Shown here piece by piece: positions 1 to 9,453 of a stretch of DNA of 33,139 nucleotides. The stretch covers positions 1-33,139 of the forward strand of contig JAJZNF010000092.1 in the NCBI GenBank assembly GCA_021847985.1, in the 5' to 3' direction. A model generated the notes under the pieces. That model made no database searches and was not told the origin of the DNA. It saw only the letters and a program-made list of their open reading frames with translations. Position 1 is the first letter of the stretch; every line of letters starts with the position of its first letter. Origin of the DNA: Actinomycetes bacterium (GTDB lineage Bacteria; Actinomycetota; Acidimicrobiia; Acidimicrobiales; Acidimicrobiaceae). The position numbers were made by a program, and so were the translations under genes.

Positions 1-1191
1 GTAAGTGGGTAATCCAGCGCCCGCCGCGGTGGCCTTCTCCACGGCGGCCCTTCCCCGCGCCGCCTCCGCTGCTGCATGGTCCAGCCATCCGGCAGGCGCC
101 TTCCACTCACCCAGCACCTGGGCGAGCTCCTCCAACCCGGCCAAGGCATCGCCCGTTACCGGTGTCGAGCCGTGCTTGATCGCGTCGAAGCGCGCTGCGT
201 TGAGTCCGATGATGACCTTGGGCTCGGAACCGAAGACCGTCCAGGAGCCGGTGGTGAAGTCCTGTAGCCGCGTTCCTACGGCCAGGATCACATCCGCCTC
301 CACGGCAAGCGTGTTGGCCTGGTCCCAGCCGGTCACCCCGATGGGCCCCACCCAGGACGAGTGCGTCGCAACCAGGCTCGACCTCCCGGCAACCGTCTCG
401 GCCACGGGAATGCCACGAATGAGCGCGAAGTCCGCCAGTTCCTCCTCGGCCAAGGAGTAGTGGACGCCGCCGCCCGCGACTATCAGCGGGCGCTTGGAGG
501 AGCGAAGCGCCTCGGCGGCCGCCTCGACCTCCGCCCGATCCGGCCGAGGACGGGCCTGGTGGTGAATCCGGGTGCGAAAGAAAGACTCCGGGAAGTCCCA
601 GGCCTCGGCCTGCACGTCCTGGGGTAGCGCGATGAAGGCCGGTCCGCACTCCCCGGGATCGAGCATCGTCCGCAACGCCTGCGGAAGAGACTGCACGACC
701 TGTTGGGGACGGATGATCCTGTCCCAATAGCGCACCACGGCCCGGAAGGCGTCGTTCGCGGTCACCGATGGTGCGCCGAAATGCTCGACTTGCTGGAGAA
801 CGGGGTCCGGCACCCTGGTGGTGAAGGTGTCCCCGCTGAAGAGCAGCAGTGGCAGTCGGTCGGCCATGGCCACGCCCGCCGCCGTCACCATGTTGAGCGC
901 CCCGGGCCCGATCGAAGAGGTGGCCGCCATGATCTGCCGCCTGCGCATTGCCTTGGCATAGGCGACCGCCGCCAGCGCCATGCCCTGCTCGTTCTGGCCA
1001 CGCCAGGTCGGCAGCACTTCGCGCGCCTCCTCCAGCGCATGGCCGAGGCAGGTGACGTTGCCGTGCCCGAAAATCGCGAAGACTCCCGGGAAAAGCGGCG
1101 CCTCCGCGCCGTCGATCAGGGTGCGCTGGGCGATCATCCACCGGACGATTGCTTCCGCTGTGGTGAGCCGGACGGTCTTCTCCGCCATCAT
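1..1191 (-). CDS. iolD: 3D-(3,5/4)-trihydroxycyclohexane-1,2-dione hydrolase (IolD), ThDP-dependent; C-terminal part runs off the window
   Basis: Minus-strand frame from ATG at 1191 reads MMAEKTVRLTTAEAIVRWMIAQRT...FGHGNVTCLGHALEE...; ThDP-enzyme/IolD-like. Start overlaps the stop of the upstream gene (ATGA). The listed 107..1141 ORF is a shifted frame of the same DNA. Confidence 0.88.
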   Translation of the reverse strand, partial: MMAEKTVRLTTAEAIVRWMIAQRTLIDGAEAPLFPGVFAIFGHGNVTCLGHALEEAREVLPTWRGQNEQGMALAAVAYAKAMRRRQIMAATSSIGPGALNMVTAAGVAMADRLPLLLFSGDTFTTRVPDPVLQQVEHFGAPSVTANDAFRAVVRYWDRIIRPQQVVQSLPQALRTMLDPGECGPAFIALPQDVQAEAWDFPESFFRTRIHHQARPRPDRAEVEAAAEALRSSKRPLIVAGGGVHYSLAEEELADFALIRGIPVAETVAGRSSLVATHSSWVGPIGVTGWDQANTLAVEADVILAVGTRLQDFTTGSWTVFGSEPKVIIGLNAARFDAIKHGSTPVTGDALAGLEELAQVLGEWKAPAGWLDHAAAEAARGRAAVEKATAAGAGLPTY

Positions 1192-2369
1192 TGTGACCTC
1201 ACTGTCTTCACTGTCTCCCAGGCGCCGCTGGCCGCAGAGCGCAGGAGCGCATCTTGCACGCTCACGTATCGCACGGCGTCCTCGAAGCCCGGCTGGAAGG
1301 GCCTCTTTGCGGCTATCGAGCGCATCAACTCCAGGTCTTCGATGAGAACCAGGTCTTCGAAGCCGATCCCGTTGGCGTTGCCCGGCACGAAATTGCCGTG
1401 ATACGGGAAGCGCTCTCCACCGAAGATGGTGCGGTAGCCCGCGTAGCGCCCGTCGGAGCGCAGGTACAACTGGAGTTCGTTCATCCGCTCCAGGTTCCAC
1501 GCCAAGGCACCTTCGGTACCGTAGACCTCGAAGGCCATCTGACTTTCGGGCCCGACCATGGTGCGGCTCGACTCGAAAGAGCCCCGGACACCGTTGTCGA
1601 ACTCGACCAGCATGCCCACGTAGTCCTCGTTGGTCACCGCCCCGGTGGGATCCCCGGGTCGGCCGTGGCCGTAATGGGAGACCGCGCCCGCACTGGGAAG
1701 CGGCCGCTCGGGAATGAAGGTCGCCGTCGTCCCCACCACGCGCGTGATTGGGCCCAGCAGATACAGGCCCAGGTCCACCGAGTGGGACAGCAGGTCGGAG
1801 GAGACGCCGTATCCGCCCTCGTCGACCAGGTATCGCCAGGTGAGCAGGCCGGAAGGATCGGCTCCGTAGGTTGAAAAGAACCGGCCGCGGTAGTTGGTTA
1901 TACTCCCGAGCGCGCCGTCGTCGATCAGGCGCTTTGCCTCCTGCACCATGGGGGCCCAGCGGTAGTTGTACCCCACGGCGGATATGACCCCCGCCTTGCG
2001 CGCCGCCAATTCGGCTCTGGCGGTCTGGTCCGGCGTGCCACCCACCGGCTTCTCGCAGAAGACGTGCTTGTCGGCAGCCGCGAACGCCTCGACCAGCTCC
2101 ACATGAAGCGCGTTGGGGGTGGTGATGAACACCACGTCTATATCGGGGTCCTCCGCCAGGCTGTGCCAATCTGCCTCACCCCGCGCGAAGCCGAAATCGG
2201 AGACCGCCTGTTCGCGCCTACCGGGGTCGGTGTCGGAGCACGCGACCAGCTCGATGTAATAGGGTTCGCCGGGAAATATCCCCGCAAGCCGCCGGACCGA
2301 CCGGCTGTGGGCCTGGCCCATCCAGCCGAAGCCGACGACACCGACGCCGATCCTGGGTTTGGACATCAT
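1188..2369 (-). CDS. Gfo/Idh/MocA family oxidoreductase (inositol dehydrogenase-like)
   Basis: MMSKPRIGVGVVGFGWMGQAHSRSVRRL Rossmann start, EKPVGGT motif; embedded in the iol operon; ATGA-type overlaps at both ends. Confidence 0.9.
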   Translation of the reverse strand: MMSKPRIGVGVVGFGWMGQAHSRSVRRLAGIFPGEPYYIELVACSDTDPGRREQAVSDFGFARGEADWHSLAEDPDIDVVFITTPNALHVELVEAFAAADKHVFCEKPVGGTPDQTARAELAARKAGVISAVGYNYRWAPMVQEAKRLIDDGALGSITNYRGRFFSTYGADPSGLLTWRYLVDEGGYGVSSDLLSHSVDLGLYLLGPITRVVGTTATFIPERPLPSAGAVSHYGHGRPGDPTGAVTNEDYVGMLVEFDNGVRGSFESSRTMVGPESQMAFEVYGTEGALAWNLERMNELQLYLRSDGRYAGYRTIFGGERFPYHGNFVPGNANGIGFEDLVLIEDLELMRSIAAKRPFQPGFEDAVRYVSVQDALLRSAASGAWETVKTVRSQ

Positions 2370-3268
2370 TGGAAAACCTCCTCCGCCACGGCGGCGGTCA
2401 TCGGGCAACGGGGATCGGCCGGCATGCCCTCCCACTGGTCGCGAACCCAGTGGTGCGACGGGTCGTCGCAGAAGGCCATGCTTCGGCCTTCTCCTGGGCC
2501 GGCCAGCACATTCAGGTAGTAGAGGGGATAGCCGGGAGCGGCAATGCTCGGCCCGTGGTAGCCACGCGGAATCAAGAAGACGTCACCGTCTTTAATGACG
2601 ACGTTCTCGTCGATACTCCGATCCGCGGTGTAGAGGCGGTGCATGGCGAAGCCCTCCTTGGAGGTCTCGACGCCGCCGCTGCGCCCAAGCCGGAAGTAGT
2701 AGATCTCCTCGTTGTTCACCTTGCACTCGGCGGAGTCGTCATGCTTGTGGGGCGGGTAGGAGGACCAGTTCCCGTCGGGGGTCAGCACCTCCACGCAAAT
2801 GAGCCGGTCCGCTCCGTCGAAGACACCGGGGGCCATGAAGTTCGTGACCTGGCGCGTGGAGGGACCGGCTCCGCGTATCTCCACCGGAACTTCGGCCGCT
2901 CCCACATACGCCGGCTCGAAGCGCTTGCTGGCCCTCGCGGACGGCAAGGCCACCTCGCACCCGCGCTCGGACTCGAGCCTGAGCTCGGATCCGAGCGGAA
3001 CATAAACCCAATCCGAGACAGCCGAGAAGACGCTTTTACGGCCCCGGAGCTGGAAGCTCCTGCCGTCCACCGTCGCTCGCAGCGAGCCGGCGAGCGGCAG
3101 CACGGCCATCTCCACGCCCTCGGTGCTCAGCTCGATCCGCCCTCGGGGTTCCAGGCGGGCAACGCGAAGACCCGAGTAGGCCCAACCGGCCTCCTCGGGG
3201 TCGAGCCGCGCGGCGAACCCTTCCCGGGCCAGCGAGCCTTCCGGGTGGTGAAACCGCCGGGCGCTCAC
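2366..3268 (-). CDS. iolB: 5-deoxy-glucuronate isomerase
   Basis: IolB-like cupin with TPDGNWSSYPPHKHDD and EEIYYFRL motifs; overlaps neighbours. Confidence 0.93.
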   Translation of the reverse strand: MSARRFHHPEGSLAREGFAARLDPEEAGWAYSGLRVARLEPRGRIELSTEGVEMAVLPLAGSLRATVDGRSFQLRGRKSVFSAVSDWVYVPLGSELRLESERGCEVALPSARASKRFEPAYVGAAEVPVEIRGAGPSTRQVTNFMAPGVFDGADRLICVEVLTPDGNWSSYPPHKHDDSAECKVNNEEIYYFRLGRSGGVETSKEGFAMHRLYTADRSIDENVVIKDGDVFLIPRGYHGPSIAAPGYPLYYLNVLAGPGEGRSMAFCDDPSHHWVRDQWEGMPADPRCPMTAAVAEEVFQ

Positions 3269-4173
3269 AGCGTCCTCGCCTTGGCATCCACCAGCTTGGC
3301 CGCGGCCGCGACTCCGGCCTCGACGTCGCCATCGGGAGGATAAAGGAGGCTGCGCCCGATGACCAGTCCCCTGCAGTGCGGATGCGAAAGCGCGCGTTCC
3401 CAGCCTGCAAAGGCGGACGCCTGGTCGGAGCTGACAGCTCCCCCGAGGACGACCGCAGGGCAGGTGCTAGCGCCCATTACCTCAGCCACGCGTTCGCCGG
3501 AAGAAACCTTGAGCCAGGTGTAGGCGGAGGACGCCCCGAGGCCACTCGCGACCGCCGCAGCCCTGATCAGGCTCTCCGGGCGGTTGTCGTGAACCGGCAT
3601 GCCGTCGGCGTCCTTGGTGTAGGCGAGCGGCTCGATCATCGCCATCAGCCTCCGGTCGGCAAGCTCGGTGACGGCGCGGGCGCATGCCTCGATGGTGGCC
3701 GCCGTGTGAGGATCCTCGTCATCCAAGCGCAGCAGGACCTTGCCTCCGTCGAGACCGAGCTCCTCCAGATGGGCCGCGTCGTAGGCGGTCATCCGGTCAT
3801 CCATGCCCCAGCGGGCTCCTGCCAGGCCCCCACGGTTCATGGTGCCGATGGCGAGGCGGTCATCGAGAAACCCAAAGAAGGCGAGGTCATCCAAGATGTC
3901 GGCACTCGCCAGCACGCCGTCGACCCGAGGATTGGCAAGAGCCACCGCCAGCCGGCGGAGAAGGTCGCGGCGGTCGGCCATGGCCAGCGCGTCCCGGCCG
4001 GCCGCCAGGGCTCCCCGGGCGGGATGATCGGCCGCCACCACGAAGAGAACTCCGTCCGGGGCAAGCTCAGCCCTGCGCTTACGCTCAGAGAGAGCGGCGG
4101 CCACTCGGGCAGGGCTGGAGACCCTGGCGCCGATCAAATCCGAAAACATCTGTTCAGTTATTTGCATCTTCAC
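3265..4173 (-). CDS. Cgl0159-family (beta/alpha)8 aldolase-like protein of iol operons
   Basis: MQITEQMFSDLIGARVSSPARVAAALSERKRR...GVLASADILDDL...; GTG at 4173 overlaps the iolC stop (alternative ATG at 4167). Confidence 0.8.
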   Translation of the reverse strand: MKMQITEQMFSDLIGARVSSPARVAAALSERKRRAELAPDGVLFVVAADHPARGALAAGRDALAMADRRDLLRRLAVALANPRVDGVLASADILDDLAFFGFLDDRLAIGTMNRGGLAGARWGMDDRMTAYDAAHLEELGLDGGKVLLRLDDEDPHTAATIEACARAVTELADRRLMAMIEPLAYTKDADGMPVHDNRPESLIRAAAVASGLGASSAYTWLKVSSGERVAEVMGASTCPAVVLGGAVSSDQASAFAGWERALSHPHCRGLVIGRSLLYPPDGDVEAGVAAAAKLVDAKARTL

Positions 4174-5111
4174 TCCTGTAACAAGGCGGAGATCTCCGCC
4201 TCGGTCCCCATCGCGTCGGCACAAAGCAGGCGCGAGGCGACAAGCGCTCCGGCGGCATTGGCAAAGCGGACGGTCGTAACCGGATCCCATCCGGCCAGGA
4301 GACCGTGAACCAGGGCCCCGCCGAAGGCGTCCCCCGCGCCCAGGCCGCACACGACCCGCACGGGACGGGGAGGCACAATGCTGCGGGAATGCTCGGTTGC
4401 GACCAACACTCCCTCGCCTCCCATCTTCACCACGGCCCATTCGACCCCTGCCTCCAGAAGACGGTCGGCCGCCTCGTCGGGTTCGGAGCTGCCCACGGCG
4501 ATCTCGCACTCGGCGCGGTTGCCGACGGCAACCGTGGCCTGCGGGATCAACGAGCCGATCCTCTTCCTCGCGGCATCCTCGGACTCCCACAACGTCGGGC
4601 GATAATCCAGATCCACCACCGTGTGCCTGCGGCGTCCACGCACTTCCAGCATCCGGGCGGTGCAGCCGGCGCTGGGCTCGGCGGACATCCCGGTCCCGGT
4701 CACCCAAAGGACGCCGACGTCACGAATTACGTCCTCCTCCACGTCCCCTGGCTCGATGGTCAGATCCGGAGCCGTCGGCTCGCGATAGAAGAGAAGCTGG
4801 GGATCCTCGGGCGGATCGAGCACCGCGAAGGCGAGCGGAGTGCGCAGATCCTGCGATGTTCCGACGTAACGGGTGTCCACGCCGAACTCCGCCAACCGCC
4901 TGCGCAGATACCCGCCAAACGGGTCTGCGCCCACCTTGGTGAGAACGGCTGCCCTGTGCCCGAGCCTGGCGGCGGCCACCGCGACGTTGGTGGCACTGCC
5001 ACCGACGGCCTTGGTGAAAGATGCCACCTCGTCCCAGCCGGCCCCGACCTCGGCGGCGTAGAGGTCCACGCTGATTCGGCCGACCGTCAGCAATTCGAGG
5101 TCGTGGTCCAC
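4170..5111 (-). CDS. iolC: 5-dehydro-2-deoxygluconokinase (PfkB family)
   Basis: LLTVGRISVDLYAAEVGAGWDEVASFTKAVGGSATNVAVAAARLG and GLGAGDAFGGALVHGLL PfkB motifs. Confidence 0.93.
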   Translation of the reverse strand: MDHDLELLTVGRISVDLYAAEVGAGWDEVASFTKAVGGSATNVAVAAARLGHRAAVLTKVGADPFGGYLRRRLAEFGVDTRYVGTSQDLRTPLAFAVLDPPEDPQLLFYREPTAPDLTIEPGDVEEDVIRDVGVLWVTGTGMSAEPSAGCTARMLEVRGRRRHTVVDLDYRPTLWESEDAARKRIGSLIPQATVAVGNRAECEIAVGSSEPDEAADRLLEAGVEWAVVKMGGEGVLVATEHSRSIVPPRPVRVVCGLGAGDAFGGALVHGLLAGWDPVTTVRFANAAGALVASRLLCADAMGTEAEISALLQE

Positions 5112-5115
5112 AGCT

Positions 5116-5982
5116 CTACTGCCCTTCCGCTCCTTGGGCGAGCTCCTTGGCCTCCTCGGCCATCGCGGCTATTTCGGGCGCATCCGCGAGCTTGGAGAGC
5201 TCGTCGCTCAGCTGCTGGAGCTCGGCGCCGCCCGCCATCATCTCCGTCAGGGCCTCGACGCTGGTCTCGTCGCGAAGGTAGGAGCCCATCATCCGTCCCC
5301 TCTTGAGCAGCACGAAGCGGTCACCGACCAGGAACGCGTGGTTGGGGTTGTGCGTAATGAAGATGACCGCCTTGCCCATGTCCCGGGCCTGGACGATGTA
5401 CTTGAGCACGATGCCGGACTGACGAACACCAAGCGCCGAAGTCGGCTCGTCCAGTATCAACACACGGGCACCGAAGTAGACGGCCCTGGCGATGGCCACC
5501 GCCTGGCGCTCGCCTCCCGAGAGGGTGCCGACGGTCTGATTGGGGTCACGCACATCGATACCGATCTTGGCGAGCTCGGAGCGCATGGTCGACTTGGCTT
5601 TGCCCACATCCATTCGCCTTACAGGACCCCAGCCCTTGGTGGGCTCGTTGCCGAGGAAGAAGTTCCGCCAGATGGACATGAGGGGAACGGTGGCGAGGTC
5701 CTGGAAGACGGTGGCGATGCCCTGGGCCTGGGCCGCCCGCGGATTCGGCAGGCGGATCGGCTTTCCATCGATGAGCAGCTCTCCCGCGTCCGGCGCATGA
5801 ACGCCCGAGAGCATCTTGATGAGTGTCGACTTGCCGGCGCCGTTGTCGCCGAGGACGCAGGTTACCTCGCCGGAATTCACCTGGAGCGAGATGTCCTGGA
5901 GAGCGTTGACGCTCCCGAAGTATTTGCAGACATCGCGCAGCTCGAGAAGCGGGGATTCAGGGACCTGGGCCATTCCGCTCAC
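5116..5982 (-). CDS. Sugar ABC transporter ATP-binding protein (single NBD)
   Basis: Walker [10 protein letters not shown], signature LSGGERQ, Walker [12 protein letters not shown]; overlaps permease gene. Confidence 0.93.
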   Translation of the reverse strand: MSGMAQVPESPLLELRDVCKYFGSVNALQDISLQVNSGEVTCVLGDNGAGKSTLIKMLSGVHAPDAGELLIDGKPIRLPNPRAAQAQGIATVFQDLATVPLMSIWRNFFLGNEPTKGWGPVRRMDVGKAKSTMRSELAKIGIDVRDPNQTVGTLSGGERQAVAIARAVYFGARVLILDEPTSALGVRQSGIVLKYIVQARDMGKAVIFITHNPNHAFLVGDRFVLLKRGRMMGSYLRDETSVEALTEMMAGGAELQQLSDELSKLADAPEIAAMAEEAKELAQGAEGQ

Positions 5983-7073
5983 CGCCTTGCCTTCATAGCA
6001 CGCTGGTAGACCAGCGTGTTGACCCCCACGGCCAGGAAGAGGATGACCCCCAGGAAGGTGAAGTCCCAGGCACTCGCCCAGCCGGCGTAGATAACGCCCT
6101 CGAAGGCCATACCGATGACACAGGCTCCGATGGCGGCTCCGATGGCGGAGCCGTAGCCGCCGGTCAGGAAGCAGCCTCCGACCACCGCGGCGATGATGTA
6201 GAAGAACTCGTATCCGACCCCCTGCTCGGAGACCGCGGAGCTCGCCTGGGTGAAGGAGATGATGCCGACCAGGGCCGCAGACATGGCGGTAGCCAGGAAA
6301 AGCATCATCTTGGTGCGTGCTACCGGCACGCCCACGTTGCGGGCGGCGTTCGCATCACCACCGGAGGCGAAGATCCAGTTTCCGAACGTCGTCCGGTTCA
6401 GCACCCACGCGCCGACGATGGTCACGGCGACGAACCAGAGGTCCGCCGTCTGGTACCCGTTGGGAAGCGCTTTCGAGGCGAGGAAACTGCTGCCAAAGAT
6501 CGTCTTGGCAGTGGCAAGCCCCGCGTAATGGCTCCCTGTCAGGCTCACTTGGGTGCTTCCCGCGTTGAGCTTCAGGACTCCACCGACGCTGGCGCCGCGG
6601 AGAACGAAGAAAGTGGCCAGAGTGACGATGAAGCTGGGCAGCTTGGTCTTGACGACCACATATCCGTTGACCAGCCCCACCACCGCCGCGAAGGCAAAGG
6701 TGCCCACGATCGCCAGCCAAGCGTTCCAGTGCAGCTTGTCCATGAAAAACCACATGACGATGGCGGTCACACCGGTCAGGACGCCGGTGGAGAGGTCGAA
6801 CTCGCCGCCCACCATCAGCATCCCGACCGGCACGGCCATGATGCCGAAGACGGAGGCCTGCTGGGTCCACGCGGCGAGGCCGGTTTGATGGATCCAAAGG
6901 TGATTGGAGGTTGCGTCGGTGCTCATGAAGAGCACGAACACCGCAATGGCTCCGAGCAGCGCCCCCAACTCGGGGCGCATCAGTAGACGTGTGGCGCGGC
7001 CTACATGTGTAAGCCGCTCGTCTCCGGCCTTGGCCGGCCCGGAAGTCTGGAAATCGGCAGCAGTGACTGTCAT
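5979..7073 (-). CDS. Sugar ABC transporter permease (RbsC/BPD_transp_2 type)
   Basis: Hydrophobic, [14 protein letters not shown] motif; likely start MTVTAADF at 7073 behind AAAGGGA (ORF could extend to 7103). Confidence 0.9.
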   Translation of the reverse strand: MTVTAADFQTSGPAKAGDERLTHVGRATRLLMRPELGALLGAIAVFVLFMSTDATSNHLWIHQTGLAAWTQQASVFGIMAVPVGMLMVGGEFDLSTGVLTGVTAIVMWFFMDKLHWNAWLAIVGTFAFAAVVGLVNGYVVVKTKLPSFIVTLATFFVLRGASVGGVLKLNAGSTQVSLTGSHYAGLATAKTIFGSSFLASKALPNGYQTADLWFVAVTIVGAWVLNRTTFGNWIFASGGDANAARNVGVPVARTKMMLFLATAMSAALVGIISFTQASSAVSEQGVGYEFFYIIAAVVGGCFLTGGYGSAIGAAIGACVIGMAFEGVIYAGWASAWDFTFLGVILFLAVGVNTLVYQRAMKARR

Positions 7074-7120
7074 GTTCGAGTCCCTTTGATCAGTCGCCCT
7101 CACCGGGAGGCCCGGGAAAG

Positions 7121-7209
7121 CGGGGGCCAGGCGTGCCCCCGTGCACGCACTTGCCCGTGGGCAGGTCGCTCCCCGGGATTGCCGGGCCGACGCAACAGAG
7201 CCGGCCCGG
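7121..7209 (-). terminator. Cluster of hairpins in the SBP-permease intergenic gap (possible attenuator/processing site)
   Basis: CGGGGGC (7121-7127) / GCCCCCG (7135-7141), loop 7; CCGGGCCG (7182-7189) / CGGCCCGG (7202-7209), loop 12. Confidence 0.4.
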
Positions 7210-7256
7210 TATCCAGGGGTTGGGGGGACTACCGCCCTTTCAGCGGCTCTAGCGGA

Positions 7257-8351
7257 CTAGTTGTCGCCCGCCTTGACGGAGGCGACGACCGAAGCGACGT
7301 TGGAGTGGTCGATGAGCCTTGGCCCGCTCGCCACCGTAGTGCCGCCGCCGACGGTCTGACCGTGATACTTGTTGTACAGGTACAGGAAGACGATCGGCAA
7401 GTAGCCCTGCAGGTACTGCTGCTGATCCACCGCGAAGTCGAGCTTGGGCGGATTCGCCTGCAGCTGTGCCAACACCGTCGAGTCGAGGTCGAAGGTCGCG
7501 ATCTTGACGTTCGGCGGATTTGCCGCCACCAGTGCGTCGGAGATTGCCGTGTTCAGGGTCAGAACCGCGTTGATGCCGGGGTGCGCCTGCAGGTATGCGG
7601 TCACCTGTCCGATCGCCTGCTGCGGGTTGCTGGCCGCGTTGGGCGTGGAGAGGATCAGCTCGGTGCAGGCCGGGCCGGAAGTCGGAGCATTGCCGGTCGA
7701 GCAGGTCTGGCCAACGCCGAGCCCCTGAGCGAGCCCGTTGCACCGGTCGAGCAGGTTCTGCCCGGACTGGTGAACGACGCACAGGACGTTGGACGCGCCC
7801 TGCTGCTTGAAGCGTTGCCCCGCCATCTGGCCGGCGAGCGTCTCCGGCTGGCCGACGCAGGTGATGGCACCCGTGGCGGCGATGTCCTGGTTGTCGCAGC
7901 CCGCATTGAGCAGGACCACCGGGATGCCGGCCTTGGTGGCCGCGGCGAGGGTCGCGTTCATGAGGGTCGGGTCGTGGTCCGAGACCGCGATCCCATTGAC
8001 ATGGGCGTTGATGGCGTCCTGGATCTGGGCGTTCTCCGCGTTGTCGTCAGGATTCGCCTGGCCCTGCTGCTGCGAGCCGTAGACCTCGCTCAGCTTGCAG
8101 CCCAGCGTCTTGGCGGCGTCCTTTGCCCCCTTGTAGACGACGCTCCAGAAGTTCCCGTTATCGCCGTGGGTTATGACGGCGAAGGTGTAGGTGCATGGCC
8201 CGGCCGACGCCGCGGTGTTCGAAGTGTTCAGCACCGCAGTCGTCGCACTCGAGCTGTTCGACGAGCTGCTGCCGCAGGCCGCCGCGAATAGCGCGAGTGA
8301 CGCTAACGCCGCGATCACACGCAATGGTTTGGCAGACGCTCTTTTTCGCAT
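7257..8351 (-). CDS. Sugar ABC transporter substrate-binding lipoprotein
   Basis: Lipoprotein signal MRKRASAKPLRVIAALASLALFAAACGSSSS; periplasmic-binding-protein fold; AGGAGGGG SD. Confidence 0.92.
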   Translation of the reverse strand: MRKRASAKPLRVIAALASLALFAAACGSSSSNSSSATTAVLNTSNTAASAGPCTYTFAVITHGDNGNFWSVVYKGAKDAAKTLGCKLSEVYGSQQQGQANPDDNAENAQIQDAINAHVNGIAVSDHDPTLMNATLAAATKAGIPVVLLNAGCDNQDIAATGAITCVGQPETLAGQMAGQRFKQQGASNVLCVVHQSGQNLLDRCNGLAQGLGVGQTCSTGNAPTSGPACTELILSTPNAASNPQQAIGQVTAYLQAHPGINAVLTLNTAISDALVAANPPNVKIATFDLDSTVLAQLQANPPKLDFAVDQQQYLQGYLPIVFLYLYNKYHGQTVGGGTTVASGPRLIDHSNVASVVASVKAGDN

Positions 8352-8446
8352 GCCTTTTCCCCTCCTGATTGCTTATTGGTTGTTGTTTCGCTCGGTTGTC
8401 ATGGTTTTCTCAAACGTGCCGCCCCCTGCGAGCGGCGGTATGCGCC

Positions 8447-9334
8447 TTAGGAGGCGCCGAGGCTCCGCAAATATGCGAGGCTCGCCTCGACGTCGTCCGC
8501 AGGTCGCACTTCTTGCGCCGCCAGTGACGGATCGATCGTCAGGTCCTGCTCCAGGACGTAAAAACCCTCGTAGCCGGCACGCTCGAGCTCCGAGACCGCA
8601 TCCCCGACCGGGACGTCCCCACGGCCCAGCGAGCAGAAGAGACCTTCCCGGGTCGCTTCCAGCAGCGAGAGCTCTCCGCGTCGCAGCCGCGCCGCGATGT
8701 CGGCCTTCACGTCCTTGAGATGCACCAGGCCGACCCTGTCGGCATTGCTCTTGGCAAAGGCGACCGGGTCGACTCCGCCGATGGTCAGGTGGCCCGTATC
8801 GAGGCACCAGCGCACATTCGAGCGCGCCAGGACCTCCTCCACCTCGTCGGCGGTCTCGACCAATGTTCCGACATGCGGATGGAGCACCTGGACAATGCCG
8901 TTGTCCGCACAGATCTGCTCCACCAGCGCCAGGCCCTCGCAGAGGTTGCGCCAGAGGGACTCGTCCATGGCGGGAGGCTCGCTCCACGCTTCGTCGGCCA
9001 CCACGGCGGTCACGAACCTGGTCGCCCCGACTTCGGAGAGCAGGCGCGCGTAGTTGCGCGCGTATCCCTTCATTGCCTCGCGCTCGTTGAGATCGTGAAG
9101 TACCAGGGGAACGAAGCCTCCGACCGCCCGCAGTCCGTGTGCATCGAGCAGCTCGCGAATAGCGGCGCCGTCATCACCCAGGTAGCCGACGGGGCCCAGC
9201 TCGGTGGCCCCCAGGCCAAGTCGCCGCATCTCCGCCAGAACGCGGGACGGGCCAAGTTGCTGCCCCCAGCCGGGAACCTCGCACACTCCCCAGGAAATGG
9301 GCGCACCGGCGAACCGCCGAGAATCTATTGCCAT
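8447..9334 (-). CDS. Sugar phosphate isomerase/epimerase TIM-barrel, IolE-like (inosose dehydratase)
   Basis: MAIDSRRFAGAPISWGVCEVPGWGQQLGPSRVLAEMRRLG...WCLDTGHLTIGG...VHLKDV; GGGGAGG SD upstream of ATG 9334. Confidence 0.82.
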   Translation of the reverse strand: MAIDSRRFAGAPISWGVCEVPGWGQQLGPSRVLAEMRRLGLGATELGPVGYLGDDGAAIRELLDAHGLRAVGGFVPLVLHDLNEREAMKGYARNYARLLSEVGATRFVTAVVADEAWSEPPAMDESLWRNLCEGLALVEQICADNGIVQVLHPHVGTLVETADEVEEVLARSNVRWCLDTGHLTIGGVDPVAFAKSNADRVGLVHLKDVKADIAARLRRGELSLLEATREGLFCSLGRGDVPVGDAVSELERAGYEGFYVLEQDLTIDPSLAAQEVRPADDVEASLAYLRSLGAS

Positions 9335-9389
9335 ACGGCAGACCTCCCCCCTCAACCAGCCGGAGCCAAAGCGCAGTCACCGGACTTGG

Positions 9390-9435
9390 TTGGAGCGCTC
9401 TAATTCCACCCCCGTGCTTTTTAGAGCGCTCTAAA
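9390..9435. promoter_or_regulatory. Twin LacI-type operators between divergent iolE-like and lacI genes
   Basis: TTGGAGCGCTCTAA (9390-9403) and perfect 16-bp palindrome TTTAGAGCGCTCTAAA (9420-9435); centres 31 bp apart. Confidence 0.85.
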
Positions 9436-9453
9436 TCGTGTAATGTGGCAATT

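Noticed and set aside
107-1141. 344-aa minus-strand ORF from the track
   Set aside because: Low-complexity Gly/Arg/Ala translation; it is an out-of-frame reading of iolD, whose true frame starts at 1191.
2369-3343. 324-aa plus-strand ORF opposite iolB
   Set aside because: Antisense open frame caused by high GC; no domain, while iolB is clear on the other strand. The same applies to most other long antisense ORFs (e.g. 4305-5306, 7005-8291, 28044-29807).
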